NCBI GenBank assembly: GCA_030652255.1
Contig: JAUSAZ010000199.1
Span: forward strand, 1 to 53,958
Source of the DNA: Myxococcales bacterium
GTDB taxonomy: Bacteria > Myxococcota_A > Polyangia > Polyangiales > Ga0077539
Length of the DNA: 53,958 nt
Direction of reading: 5' to 3'
The position numbers and the translations under genes are program-made. Each line of letters starts with the position of its first letter. Positions within the stretch are counted from its first letter, which is position 1. Positions 30,158 to 37,944 of this stretch are shown one piece after another. The notes beneath the pieces were generated by a model. The model was not told the DNA's origin and searched no databases. It was given only the letters and a program-made list of their open reading frames with translations.

Positions 30158-30805
30158 GTGATCTTCGACGATCGCGCCGACGCTGGCCGTCGGCTGGGGC
30201 GTGCGCTCGAGCACTACCGCGACCAGCGCCCGATCGTCTTCGGGCTGCCGCGCGGCGGGGTGCCTGTGGCCGCCGAGGTGGCCCGCTCGCTCGGGGCACC
30301 GCTCGACGTCTTCGTCGCGCGCAAGCTCGGCGTGCCTACGCACGCGGAGCTGGCCTTCGGCGCGGTGGCGGAGGATGGCACCGTGTTCGTCGACGCCCTG
30401 GCCGCCGAGCTGGGGCTCGACGCGCCCACGATCGAGCGCATCACGGCGCGCGAGCGGGCGGAGGCAGCGCGTCGCGTCGCCCGCTTCCGGGGAGGTCGTC
30501 CGCTACCAGCGGTGCGAGGTCGGGTGGCGATCCTCGTGGATGACGGCATCGCCACCGGCGCGACCGCCCGGGTGGCCGCCCGCGCGCTGCGCTCGCTCGG
30601 TCCGTCGCGCCTGGTGCTGGCGACGCCGGTTGCATCGCCGACAGCGCTGAAGTCACTCGCGGCCGAGGTTGACGACCTGGTGTGCCTCTACGCGCCGCAC
30701 GCCTTCGAGGCCGTGGGGCTCTGGTACCGCGAGTTCGCACAGGTGCCCGACGACGACGTGGTCACCTGCCTCGAAGCGGCGCGCCACGCAGTGACGAGCG
30801 GGTGA
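30158..30805 (+). CDS. phosphoribosyltransferase-domain protein
   Basis: 215 residues if started at the GTG at 30158. The PRPP-binding loop is ILVDDGIATGATA (about 128-140), and the core PRTase fold includes IVFGLPRGGVPVAAEVARSLGAPLDV near the N-terminus. Family members (often called phosphoribosyltransferase, COG1926) begin with a short DRxDAGRxLA-type motif; here this is DDRADAGRRLGRAL, which supports 30158. In-frame ATGs at 30065 and 30074 (the latter with GAGG three bases upstream) would add up to 31 residues of unmatched sequence. Substrate is unknown. It sits beside hsp20 and a SulP transporter. The upstream 135 bases look less GC-rich than the neighbouring genes. Confidence 0.82.
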   Translation: MIFDDRADAGRRLGRALEHYRDQRPIVFGLPRGGVPVAAEVARSLGAPLDVFVARKLGVPTHAELAFGAVAEDGTVFVDALAAELGLDAPTIERITARERAEAARRVARFRGGRPLPAVRGRVAILVDDGIATGATARVAARALRSLGPSRLVLATPVASPTALKSLAAEVDDLVCLYAPHAFEAVGLWYREFAQVPDDDVVTCLEAARHAVTSG

Positions 30806-30827
30806 CCCGCCGGGTGTGCGTGCACCC

Positions 30828-31217
30828 TCAGTGGGGCCGCGGTGCGGCCTTCGGGATGTGCACGGTGAGCACGCCCTGCCGGTAGCGCGCGCTGGCCTCG
30901 GCCGAGCGCACGTCGCAGGGGAGCGCGATGGTGCGTCGCAGGGTCTCGCTGCAGCGCCAACCCGCGGCGTTGACGTGGGTGCCAGAGGGTCGGGTGTAGC
31001 GTTCTGCCTCGATGGTCAGCGCGCGCCCGGCGCAGCGCACCTTGAGGGAGTCATGCACCGCCCAGCCCAGGGCAAGGCTCACGATGACTTCGTGTTCGGT
31101 CTCCTGGACCTCCACGGGTACTTCGGCGTCGCCGACGACCGTCGCGGGCTCTGACGGGGACTGAGCCGTCGGGCCGGGCGGTCGAGCGGGACTCCGTCCG
31201 ATGTTGTGTCGATGCAT
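30828..31217 (-). CDS. small heat-shock protein, Hsp20/alpha-crystallin family
   Basis: 129 residues from the ATG at 31217, with AGGAG 8 bases upstream. The N-terminal arm (about 1-30) is Pro/Ser-rich. The alpha-crystallin domain (about 35-122) has VEVQETEHEVIVSLAL, LKVRCAGRALTIEAE, and the closing RYRQGVLTVHIPKA, which contains the classic GVLTVHIPK strand. An ATP-independent holdase role is expected. It is convergent with the PRTase gene, 22 bp away, and divergent from nothing close; the 160-bp region upstream contains its promoter. No ROSE-like RNA thermometer hairpin is obvious in the short leader. Confidence 0.9.
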   Translation of the reverse strand: MHRHNIGRSPARPPGPTAQSPSEPATVVGDAEVPVEVQETEHEVIVSLALGWAVHDSLKVRCAGRALTIEAERYTRPSGTHVNAAGWRCSETLRRTIALPCDVRSAEASARYRQGVLTVHIPKAAPRPH

Positions 31218-31377
31218 GGCCGTGCTCCTCGCGTGAGGGAAGTCCTCCCACACGTCAGAGCAGCAAGCAGACCATCGCACACTCGCGGGTGCAGCCCGGG
31301 AAACTCCGAGCGGCGGCCACGCACCGCGCACGTCCGTCATGCACGCATTGCGCAGGAGTCCTCTGAGGTGAGCCCCG

Positions 31378-33066
31378 TCAGTGGGCGCCGACGCCGGGCT
31401 TCGCCTCGACGTTGCGGAGTTCGAGCTCGATGCCCTTCGACCGGGCCGTCTCCTCGAGGTCGTGCAGGATCTCCAGCGCGTCGTCCTCGACGTAGTCCGC
31501 GCCGCCGCGGTCGACCACCAGGCGGTAGCCTTTCGGGGTCGACTCCAGGGCCTCGATGAGCGCGGGCCTGTGGAAGAAGTAGATGTCCTTCTGGAAGCGC
31601 ACGGTCCGGGTGCCGCCCTCGTCGACGACGGACAGGGCCCCCGACATGCTGTTGCGGACGGTGAACGCCACCCCCACGACGATGCCCGCGACCACGCCCT
31701 TGAGCAGGTCGGTGAACAGGATCGCCACGACGGTGAGCACGAACGGCAGGAACTGCACCTGGCCCCGGCGGTACATCTGCCGGAACAGCGTTGGCGTCGC
31801 GAGCTTGTACCCCGTGACGATGAGGATCGTCGCCAGCGCAGCGAGCGGGATGCGGTTGAGCAGCGGCCCCAGGAAGAGCACCGCCACCAGCAGCAGCAGG
31901 CCGTGCACGAACGCCGAGGCCTGGGTGTGCCCGCCGGCGTTGAGGTTGGCGCTCGACCGCACGATCACGGCGGTGATGGGCAGCCCCCCGATGAGCCCGG
32001 AGAGGGCGTTGGCGACGCCCTGAGCGATGAGCTCACGGTTGGGCGGCGACTTGCGCTTGAAGGGGTCGAGCTTGTCGATCGCCTGGACCGACAGCAGCGA
32101 CTCGAGGCTCGCGACGACCGCGATGGTGACCACCAGCGGCCAGGCTTCAGCGCGCAGGAGGGCGCTGAAGTCGGGGAAGCGCAGCTCGCGAAAGAGCTCC
32201 GCCGGGCCGCCGGAGGGAACGGCGACGAGGTGCCGCGCTTCGAGGGCGAGCCCTGGCGCCCAGCGCAGCAAGGCGGCGTTGATCAGCGTGGCGGCCACGA
32301 CGACCAGCAGCGGGCCAGGGAGCCAGGTCACCCTGGCGAGGCGGGTGCGGGGGACGGTGACGAGGATGGCGAGGGAGACCGCGCTCACCAGCACGGCGCT
32401 CCACTCCAGGCGGGAGAGCGCGCGGAGGAGGAGCGTGAACGTGTTGCCCTCGCCGGCGACCTCGAAGGACACCGACCAGAAGGTCTCGGCGTCGTAGCCG
32501 ACGGCGTGCGGCGTCTGCTTGAGGATGAGCAGCAGGCCGATGGCCGCCAGCATCCCGCGGATGACCGACAGGGGGATGAACGAGACGATCTGGCCGGCGC
32601 GCAGCAGGCCGAGGGCCCCCTGTAGCACCCCCGCGGCGAGCACGATCGCGCAGAACGCCCGGAAGCTCCCGATCTTGTGGATGCCCGCCAGCACGATGGC
32701 GGCGAGGCCCGCGGCCGGCCCGCTGACGCTGAGCGGGGAGCGCGAGATCAGCGGGATCACCAGCCCCCCGACGCACCCGGCGATCAGGCCCGAGAGCAGC
32801 GGTGCGCCCGAGGCGAGCGCGATGCCCAGGCACAGCGGCAGCGCGACGAGGAAGACCACGAGCGCCGCAGGCAGGTCGTACTTCAGTGACTTGAAGGGAG
32901 AGTGCTCGCGGACGTCGGCCAGCGGCGGCGGTTCGTCCCCTGAGAGGAGGGCCGCGGGCGGGTGGGCCAGGGTTCCGGCGGGGGCCTTGGGGGGAGTGGA
33001 TGGGTGCACGGGGGGTTGAGGGATGGTGTGGAGCCCGCGGCTCACCGTGCAACCCTTCCGGGCCAT
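31378..33066 (-). CDS. SulP-family anion transporter with STAS domain
   Basis: 562 residues if started at the ATG at 33066; upstream in-frame starts exist but extend into non-conserved sequence. A Pro-rich N-terminal stretch of about 55 residues precedes about 12 membrane spans beginning LKYDLPAALVVFLVALPLCLGIALASG, the SulP hallmark region. A C-terminal STAS domain spans about 470-545. SulP proteins move sulfate, bicarbonate or other oxyanions with Na+ or H+; the anion is undetermined. It starts 52 bp from the divergent gene at 33119. Confidence 0.9.
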   Translation of the reverse strand: MARKGCTVSRGLHTIPQPPVHPSTPPKAPAGTLAHPPAALLSGDEPPPLADVREHSPFKSLKYDLPAALVVFLVALPLCLGIALASGAPLLSGLIAGCVGGLVIPLISRSPLSVSGPAAGLAAIVLAGIHKIGSFRAFCAIVLAAGVLQGALGLLRAGQIVSFIPLSVIRGMLAAIGLLLILKQTPHAVGYDAETFWSVSFEVAGEGNTFTLLLRALSRLEWSAVLVSAVSLAILVTVPRTRLARVTWLPGPLLVVVAATLINAALLRWAPGLALEARHLVAVPSGGPAELFRELRFPDFSALLRAEAWPLVVTIAVVASLESLLSVQAIDKLDPFKRKSPPNRELIAQGVANALSGLIGGLPITAVIVRSSANLNAGGHTQASAFVHGLLLLVAVLFLGPLLNRIPLAALATILIVTGYKLATPTLFRQMYRRGQVQFLPFVLTVVAILFTDLLKGVVAGIVVGVAFTVRNSMSGALSVVDEGGTRTVRFQKDIYFFHRPALIEALESTPKGYRLVVDRGGADYVEDDALEILHDLEETARSKGIELELRNVEAKPGVGAH

Positions 33067-33118
33067 GGGGCGCCGGGCGGCGGGCGGCTGCGGCGTGCCC
33101 GGTGGTACGGTTCCCTCG

Positions 33119-33859
33119 ATGAGCGAACGCCGCCCACGACCTCGCCACGTCGCCGACGAGAGCCTGCTGCTCACCCACGCGGCGCTCGTGGGGCTGACGC
33201 CGCTCATCCCGATCCCGCTCCTCGACGACGCGGTGAAGGCCGCGATCGAGCGCCGCCTCGTCCGCCAGCTCGCCGCCCTGCACGGCGTCTCGCTGAGTGA
33301 CGACGCGGTCTCGGCGCTGGCCAACGACCCCGGCGACGGACTGCTCCTGGGCGTCGCGAAGGGGATCGTGACGTTCCCCTTCAAGCTGATCTTCCGGAAG
33401 CTCTTCATCGTCGCGGAGGTCAAGCGCGCCAGCGACGAGGCCAGCCTCTGCTACCACCGCGGGCTCCTGCTCGACCTCGCGTTCGCGTCGCGCGCCGTGG
33501 CCCCGGTCGGACCGAAGCCCCCGGCGGAGGTGCGCGCCGCGGTCGAGAGGGCGTGCGCGGAGGTCTCGGTCTCGCCGCTCGGCCGCGTCATCGGCGGCGT
33601 GTTCGAAGGGTCGAAGGGCGCCCTCGAAGCGGTGGGGCGCGACCTCCTCGCCCGCATCGGGGCCGGGCGCAGGGCACCCACGCGCGCGAGCGTCGACGAC
33701 GCCGTCGAGGCGGGCGCCGCGGCGGAGCGCCGGGTCGCGAGCCTCGTCGAGCGGCTGCGGGCCGCGGTCGCGACGGTGCCCGAGTCGCACTTCATTGCAC
33801 TGGAAGACCGCTTCGAGGCGGCGCTCGGCGTGCCGCTCGACCGGCCCGCGACCGGGTAG
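33119..33859 (+). CDS. conserved hypothetical protein
   Basis: 246 residues from the ATG at 33119. The first third has two hydrophobic stretches (THAALVGLTPLIPIPLLDD and LLLGVAKGIVTFPFKLIF), long enough to be membrane-embedded helices or buried cores. The C-terminal half is helical, Ala/Arg/Glu-rich and could be a coiled coil. No motif of a known enzyme family is recognised. The gene is divergent from the SulP gene (52 bp) and its stop is followed 4 bp later by a GC-rich hairpin (33864-33889). Function unknown. Confidence 0.7.
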   Translation: MSERRPRPRHVADESLLLTHAALVGLTPLIPIPLLDDAVKAAIERRLVRQLAALHGVSLSDDAVSALANDPGDGLLLGVAKGIVTFPFKLIFRKLFIVAEVKRASDEASLCYHRGLLLDLAFASRAVAPVGPKPPAEVRAAVERACAEVSVSPLGRVIGGVFEGSKGALEAVGRDLLARIGAGRRAPTRASVDDAVEAGAAAERRVASLVERLRAAVATVPESHFIALEDRFEAALGVPLDRPATG

Positions 33860-33863
33860 CGAC

Positions 33864-33889
33864 CCACCGGCGGTCCCGCGCGCCGGTGG
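33864..33889 (+). terminator. stable hairpin after the hypothetical gene, no T-tract
   Basis: CCACCGGCG at 33864-33872 pairs perfectly with CGCCGGTGG at 33881-33889 over an 8-base loop. It begins 4 bases after the stop of the gene at 33119-33859. No run of T follows, so Rho-independent termination would be weak; it may instead protect the transcript end. Confidence 0.35.
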
Positions 33890-34052
33890 TGACCGACGCG
33901 GACGCGGCGCCGGACCCGTGCGGGCTGCCGCGGTCGGTGGCGGTCGCGGCGTTCTGGCCGCTGGTGCTCCTTCGGGTAGAGCATCGTGGCGGCGTGGCCG
34001 ACCCGCAGGCGCCGGGACATCTCCGAGCGAGAGTATGGCCTAGACTCGTCGC

Positions 34053-34610
34053 ATGGGGCTCTTGACCTTCAGCATCAACGTCACCCTGGACGGCTGCGTC
34101 GACCACCAGGAGGGAATCGCCGACGACGAGACACACGCCTTCTTCACCCGCCTCATGGACGAGGGCGGGGCGATGCTGTGGGGCCGCGTCACCTACGAGA
34201 TGATGGAGAGCTACTGGCCGGCGGTCGCCCGCGGCGACGAGGAGGCGCCGCCGGCGCTGCGCGAGTGGGCCGTCAAGCTGGAGGCCAAGCCGAAGTACGT
34301 GGTGTCGTCGACGCGGAAGGACTTCCCGTGGACCAACAGCCACCACATCGCGGGCGACCTGCGCACGGGCGTGCAGAAGCTCAAGGACGCGACCCCGGCC
34401 GGCGTGCTCCTCGGTAGCGGCAAACTCGCGACCGAGCTGGACGGCCTGGATCTGATCGACGAGTACAAGTTCCTCGTCCACCCCAGGATCGCTGGCCACG
34501 GCCCGACCCTGTACCAGAGCGGGCTGCCCGGTACACGACGGCTCGAACTGGTCTCGGCGAAGCCGCTCCGCAGCGGCGCGGTCGCCATGCACTACCGACG
34601 CGCGCGCTGA
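34053..34610 (+). CDS. dihydrofolate-reductase-like (RibD C-terminal domain) protein
   Basis: 185 residues from the ATG at 34053. The fold starts LTFSINVTLDGCVDH and continues with MLWGRVTYEMMESYWP, then GSGKLATELDGLDLIDEYKFLVHPRIAGHGP near the C-terminus. These are the typical elements of the YwjB/YyaP branch of the DHFR superfamily, which binds NADPH but lacks a proven substrate. It is not a housekeeping FolA. The gene is isolated: 192 bp of non-coding sequence before it and the 3' side of the tmRNA gene after it. A small hairpin (34703-34720) lies downstream. Confidence 0.85.
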   Translation: MGLLTFSINVTLDGCVDHQEGIADDETHAFFTRLMDEGGAMLWGRVTYEMMESYWPAVARGDEEAPPALREWAVKLEAKPKYVVSSTRKDFPWTNSHHIAGDLRTGVQKLKDATPAGVLLGSGKLATELDGLDLIDEYKFLVHPRIAGHGPTLYQSGLPGTRRLELVSAKPLRSGAVAMHYRRAR

Positions 34611-34749
34611 CTCAGCGCAGCCCCTGTGGCCTTCTGGCTGGGCCACGTCGACGGAGCTGCAGGCCGCACATGAGGTGCCCTCGTCGGCGCTTGCCTGACG
34701 CGTCTGCCACACGGGGCAGATTCCGAAACAAGATCAACCAGTTACAGGG

Positions 34750-35112
34750 TGGAGGCGCCGGGAGTCGAACCCGGGTCCGCAAGTGCTCAACGATGACTTC
34801 TACACGACATAGCCGATGATCGGTTCTCGTCAGGTATCGTGCTCATCGGCAGGCACTCCACCCAACCAGCACCCCCTGAATCTCGCCGCACATCCAGGGT
34901 ACCTTGATGTGCAGCCAGCCGAGTTCATTTACGCACCTCGATAAGCACTGGCAGGCTCATCGAGGCACGGCGTCACGGGTTCTTAGGCCGCGACGGCGAA
35001 GGGAACGTCGTTGTCGTTCGCTTCTCTTGGTTCCCGCGGTATTTACGCCGTTACGGGCCGGCGGTCGTGCCATCGATCGCGTCACAACCCACGTCGAAAC
35101 CGTTTCGCCCCC
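34750..35112 (-). ncRNA. ssrA: tmRNA (transfer-messenger RNA)
   Basis: The 5' end GGGGGCGAAACGGTTTCGAC (35112 down to 35093) and the 3' end CGCCTCCA pair to make the seven-base acceptor stem. The T-arm GGGTTCGACTCCC is at 34760-34772. A tag frame at 34983-35021 encodes ANDNDVPFAVAA and a TAA stop. The length, 363 bases, is normal. CCA is not encoded: bases after the discriminator A read CCC. The RNA enters stalled ribosomes as alanyl-tRNA, then templates a degradation tag. The AND start and the AVAA end of the tag match the known adaptor- and protease-recognition parts. It is divergent from sspB. Confidence 0.95.
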
Positions 35113-35293
35113 TTTGTGGAGAGGATGATGAAGCGCCTCTGCGGTTTCACCCGCGCGGGAGCCTCTCAGGCCCTGTGGATCACGCGCCCACTCTGGGCCT
35201 TCGTCCCCGGGCGCGTCAAGTCTCCTTCACCGACCGCCGCGGGCCGTGCACGTCCCTTGACCCGTCGGCGGCGCTGAGGCACCTACGGCCCCG

Positions 35294-35944
35294 ATGCCTG
35301 TCGAGCCACCCCCGAAAAAGGAACAGCTCCAGAAACTGCTCGAGCGCGGCAACGTGTTCCTGCACCTCGATCCGCGCGCCGAGGGCGTGCTGGTACCCGC
35401 AGGGCACGCGCACAAACCACAGCTCGTGCTCCAGCTCGGGCTGCACTTCGCCGTCCCCATCCCCGACCTCAAGATCGACGAGCGCGGCGTCCGCTGCACC
35501 CTCTCGTTCAACCGCTCGCCCTTCCTCTGCATCCTCCCCTGGACGGCCGTCTACGCGATGGTCGCCGAAGACGGTCAGGTCACCGTGTGGCCCACCGAGC
35601 TCCCGCCCGAGCTCATCCCGCAGCCCGCGCCGGTGCGCCGCGCGCCGCCCACCTCCCGCGGCAACCGCGGCCGAGCAGCCGACGCCGCCGAGGCCGCGAG
35701 CGACTCCACGGCCGGGTCTGCGGGTGAGCCCGACGGCGCCGCCACCGCCGCCGACTGGCCCCGGCCCCGCATCGCGGCCGTCCCGTCGACCCGCTCCACC
35801 CGCCTCGCGCCGGTCACCCCCATCAAGCCACCGACGCCCGCCGTCGAAGAGACCGAGACCCCCTCCGACGATCCCCCCCCGTCGACGCCCGGCGACCGCA
35901 AGGGCGCCCGCGAGCGCCCCGCCTGGCTTCGCGTCGTCAAGTAG
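35294..35944 (+). CDS. sspB: SspB-family adaptor for ssrA-tagged proteins
   Basis: 216 residues from the ATG at 35294. The folded domain is about residues 1-108, with KKEQLQKLLERGNVFLHLDPR, the QLVLQLG strand, PIPDLKIDERGVRCTLSFN and PWTAVYAMVAEDG, all typical of SspB. A long Pro/Ala/acidic disordered segment follows. The last nine residues, RPAWLRVVK, almost equal the ClpX-binding XB tail of E. coli SspB (RPALRVVK). SspB tethers ssrA-tagged substrates to ClpXP. The gene lies back-to-back with ssrA, 181 bp apart, so tag and adaptor are genetically linked. Confidence 0.92.
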   Translation: MPVEPPPKKEQLQKLLERGNVFLHLDPRAEGVLVPAGHAHKPQLVLQLGLHFAVPIPDLKIDERGVRCTLSFNRSPFLCILPWTAVYAMVAEDGQVTVWPTELPPELIPQPAPVRRAPPTSRGNRGRAADAAEAASDSTAGSAGEPDGAATAADWPRPRIAAVPSTRSTRLAPVTPIKPPTPAVEETETPSDDPPPSTPGDRKGARERPAWLRVVK

Positions 35945-35948
35945 GTTC

Positions 35949-35972
35949 AAACCCCGCGGTCAGGTCGCGGGG
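35949..35972 (-). terminator. intrinsic terminator overlapping the stop of the conserved unknown gene
   Basis: On the minus strand CCCCGCG pairs with CGCGGGG across a 7-base loop (35952-35972) and is followed by TTT. The stop codon of the gene at 35960-36523 falls inside the loop and stem, so the hairpin would form only once the ribosome has finished. On the plus strand it lies just after the sspB stop but lacks a T-tract there. Confidence 0.45.
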
Positions 35973-36523
35973 GACGACTCCAGCTCCTGCGCCAGGAACG
36001 CGAGGATCACCTCGTCGAGCGAGCGCTCGAAGACCTGGGACTCACCGAAGATCACCGGCCGTACCACCAGCGGCGGCGCCGAAGGCGCCGGCGGGAGGTT
36101 CGAGCGCGGGGGCGGGGGCGGCATCACGATCGCCGAGCTCGGGTTGAGGGGCGTAGGCGCCGCCGGCGGGACCGTGTGGCTCTCGCCGACGCGAGCCTCG
36201 GGCTCCAGGGTGTCCGGCTCGGGCGACGCCACCGCCACCGCCACCCCCGCGATCTCGTCGAACTGACCTGCACGCAAGGCGAGGAACATCGCCTTGTGCT
36301 GGTCCTGCATGAGCTTCTTGACCTGCGTCGCGACGTCGTCGGTGTCGAGCAGGTGCGCGTAGCTGGTCTTCTGGGACTTCAGGATGCGCCCGCCGTCCGC
36401 GAAGAGGTGGGTCATCACGTGGGGCTTCAGGATCCCGGAGTCCTCGGTCTGGATATGGAACACCTTGCCCTTGTGGCGGATGTTCGTGTTGTACCCGAGC
36501 AGCGGTGACTGGGACTTCGCCAT
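35960..36523 (-). CDS. conserved hypothetical protein of a deltaproteobacterial/myxobacterial family
   Basis: 187 residues from the ATG at 36523, with GGAG about 7 bases upstream. The N-terminal half is well ordered: YNTNIRHKGKVFHIQTEDSG, HLFADGGRILKSQKTSYAHLL, then a helical LMQDQHKAMFLALRAGQFDE. I recall this sequence type as a conserved but uncharacterised family in deltaproteobacterial genomes. The second half is Pro/Ala/Ser-rich and disordered, with a short C-terminal helix (SLDEVILAFLAQELE). No catalytic motif is visible. The longer frame extending to 36766 is rejected because conservation-like sequence starts at the chosen ATG. Convergent with sspB, 15 bp apart. Function unknown. Confidence 0.78.
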   Translation of the reverse strand: MAKSQSPLLGYNTNIRHKGKVFHIQTEDSGILKPHVMTHLFADGGRILKSQKTSYAHLLDTDDVATQVKKLMQDQHKAMFLALRAGQFDEIAGVAVAVASPEPDTLEPEARVGESHTVPPAAPTPLNPSSAIVMPPPPPRSNLPPAPSAPPLVVRPVIFGESQVFERSLDEVILAFLAQELESSPAT

Positions 36524-36546
36524 GGCAGACTCCGTCGGGCCTTCTA

Positions 36547-36798
36547 TCACACCGATCGCTCGAACCAGCGCAGCGGCACCAGCCCGAGGATGATCCACCC
36601 GGCGAGGCACGCCCACCAGCCGACCGCGAGGCGCTTCCACCCCGCCCGCCATCCCGCCGGCGCCGGGAACACCAGCCGCTGCCACCAGGGCGCCCCGGTG
36701 AGCCGCCGCGCCAGGCCCACGTGCTCCATCACGAAGAGCGCCGCCAGCAACGCCCGCAGCGCCCAACAGACCACCGCCGCGGTCACGTAACGATCCAT
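36547..36798 (-). CDS. small membrane protein, two spans
   Basis: 83 residues from the ATG at 36798: a first span about 5-23, a Trp-rich amphipathic loop with several Arg residues, and a second span about 58-76 (WWACLAGWIILGLVPL). No motif is recognised. It lies between the TPR gene (9 bp downstream of that gene's stop at 36808) and the conserved unknown gene, all on one strand, which suggests a four-gene transcript running epimerase, TPR, this gene, conserved unknown. Confidence 0.6.
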   Translation of the reverse strand: MDRYVTAAVVCWALRALLAALFVMEHVGLARRLTGAPWWQRLVFPAPAGWRAGWKRLAVGWWACLAGWIILGLVPLRWFERSV

Positions 36799-36807
36799 GC
36801 GACGCCC

Positions 36808-37944
36808 TTATCCCTCGGCGCCGACCATCGTTCCGTCAATGGGCACCGCGACCGGCGTCCGGCCCTCGCGCGCCCAGCGCCAGCGAACCCACGCCTCCCC
36901 CAGCGCCGCCGAGGCCATCGCCTCCAGCGCCGCGACGTCGCGCCCCTCGGCCCGCATCACCTCGATGAGACCCCCCGCGGCCACCGCGCGCCCCGTGTCG
37001 AGGTAGCACCGCGCCAGGGACGGCAGCACCGGGGCCCGCAGCGCCGGGTCGAGCGCGACCGCCCGCCGCAGCGGGCCGATGGCCTCGGCGGGGCGCCCGA
37101 GGTGCACCAGCGACTCGCCCAGGTTGAGGTAGACCTCCGCCGCGGCCGGGCCGTCCTGGGCGTACTGCGCCGCGAGGCGATACGCGTCGCCGCACTCGTC
37201 CGCACGGTCGATGCGCATCAGCGAGCGCCCGAGCGTCACGAGGGCCCGCGCCACCACCGCGCGACCCTCGGGACCCAGCGCTGCGCCTTCGGGCGTGCGC
37301 AGGAAGGCCACCAGCGCCCCGAACTGCGGCGCCATCACCGAGAGCACGTCGTCGTCGCGGCCCTCCTCGCCGGCCACGCGCACGTCGTCGAGCTGCGCCA
37401 GGTCGACGGAGAGCGACCGCGGCCGGGCGGCGCGCAGCACCTCGACCACCCGCGCCCGCAGGAACTTCCGCACCTCGGGCAGCGGCACCTCGACCTCGCC
37501 GTCGTCGGCGCCGAGGGCCAGCAGCGTGCCCGTGTCGTCGAGCAGCACCGCCCGCATGTCGATGCCGAAGAGGGGGGCCAGCAGGAGCGTGCGCATCCCG
37601 ACGACCGCCCGCAGCGCGTCGTCGTCGACCCGCCCGCGCAGCGTCGGAGAGTCCTCGTCCTCCATCAGGGCGGCGATGACCGCGTCGCGCAGCTCGTCGG
37701 GGGTGCCCGCGCCCTGCACCTCGGGGCCGCCGGGCACGTCGCGCACCCACTGCAGCTCGCTCACGGCGCTGGTGTTGCGGTCGACCGAGGCAGAGATGAT
37801 GCGGTAGCCCGCGACCAGCGACAGGGCGACCAGGGCCTCGCCGACGCCCGCGCAGAGCCGCCGCAGCGCCGGCACCCCGGACAGCACACGATCGAACCAC
37901 CCGTCCGCCCGCACCCCGTCCAGCGGGTGCCGCCGAGTGCTCAT
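36808..37944 (-). CDS. TPR-repeat protein
   Basis: 378 residues from the ATG at 37944, which overlaps the epimerase stop by four bases (ATGA). The first 220 residues are helical with no clear motif. TPR-like repeats follow from about 240: YRLAAQYAQDGPAAAEVYLNLGESLVHLGRPAEAIGPLRRAVALDPALR is a near-canonical pair, with Leu, Gly, Ala, Tyr and Pro at TPR positions. No membrane span or signal peptide. TPRs mediate protein contacts. The strict coupling to the epimerase gene suggests a role with a glycan-related product, but this is only context. Confidence 0.75.
   Translation of the reverse strand: MSTRRHPLDGVRADGWFDRVLSGVPALRRLCAGVGEALVALSLVAGYRIISASVDRNTSAVSELQWVRDVPGGPEVQGAGTPDELRDAVIAALMEDEDSPTLRGRVDDDALRAVVGMRTLLLAPLFGIDMRAVLLDDTGTLLALGADDGEVEVPLPEVRKFLRARVVEVLRAARPRSLSVDLAQLDDVRVAGEEGRDDDVLSVMAPQFGALVAFLRTPEGAALGPEGRAVVARALVTLGRSLMRIDRADECGDAYRLAAQYAQDGPAAAEVYLNLGESLVHLGRPAEAIGPLRRAVALDPALRAPVLPSLARCYLDTGRAVAAGGLIEVMRAEGRDVAALEAMASAALGEAWVRWRWAREGRTPVAVPIDGTMVGAEG

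Noticed and set aside
31218..31377. Possible sigma-54 promoter upstream of hsp20 (TGG-N10-GC on the minus strand)
   Set aside because: Only the GG/GC dinucleotides match; the CAC and TT parts of the consensus are wrong.
33860..34052. Short frames between the hypothetical and DHFR-like genes
   Set aside because: No start with a ribosome-binding site, no motif, and composition unlike the neighbours' coding frames. Treated as non-coding.
34703..34720. TCTGCC/GGCAGA hairpin between the DHFR-like gene and ssrA as a terminator
   Set aside because: The stem is only six pairs with no T-tract on either strand; too weak to call.
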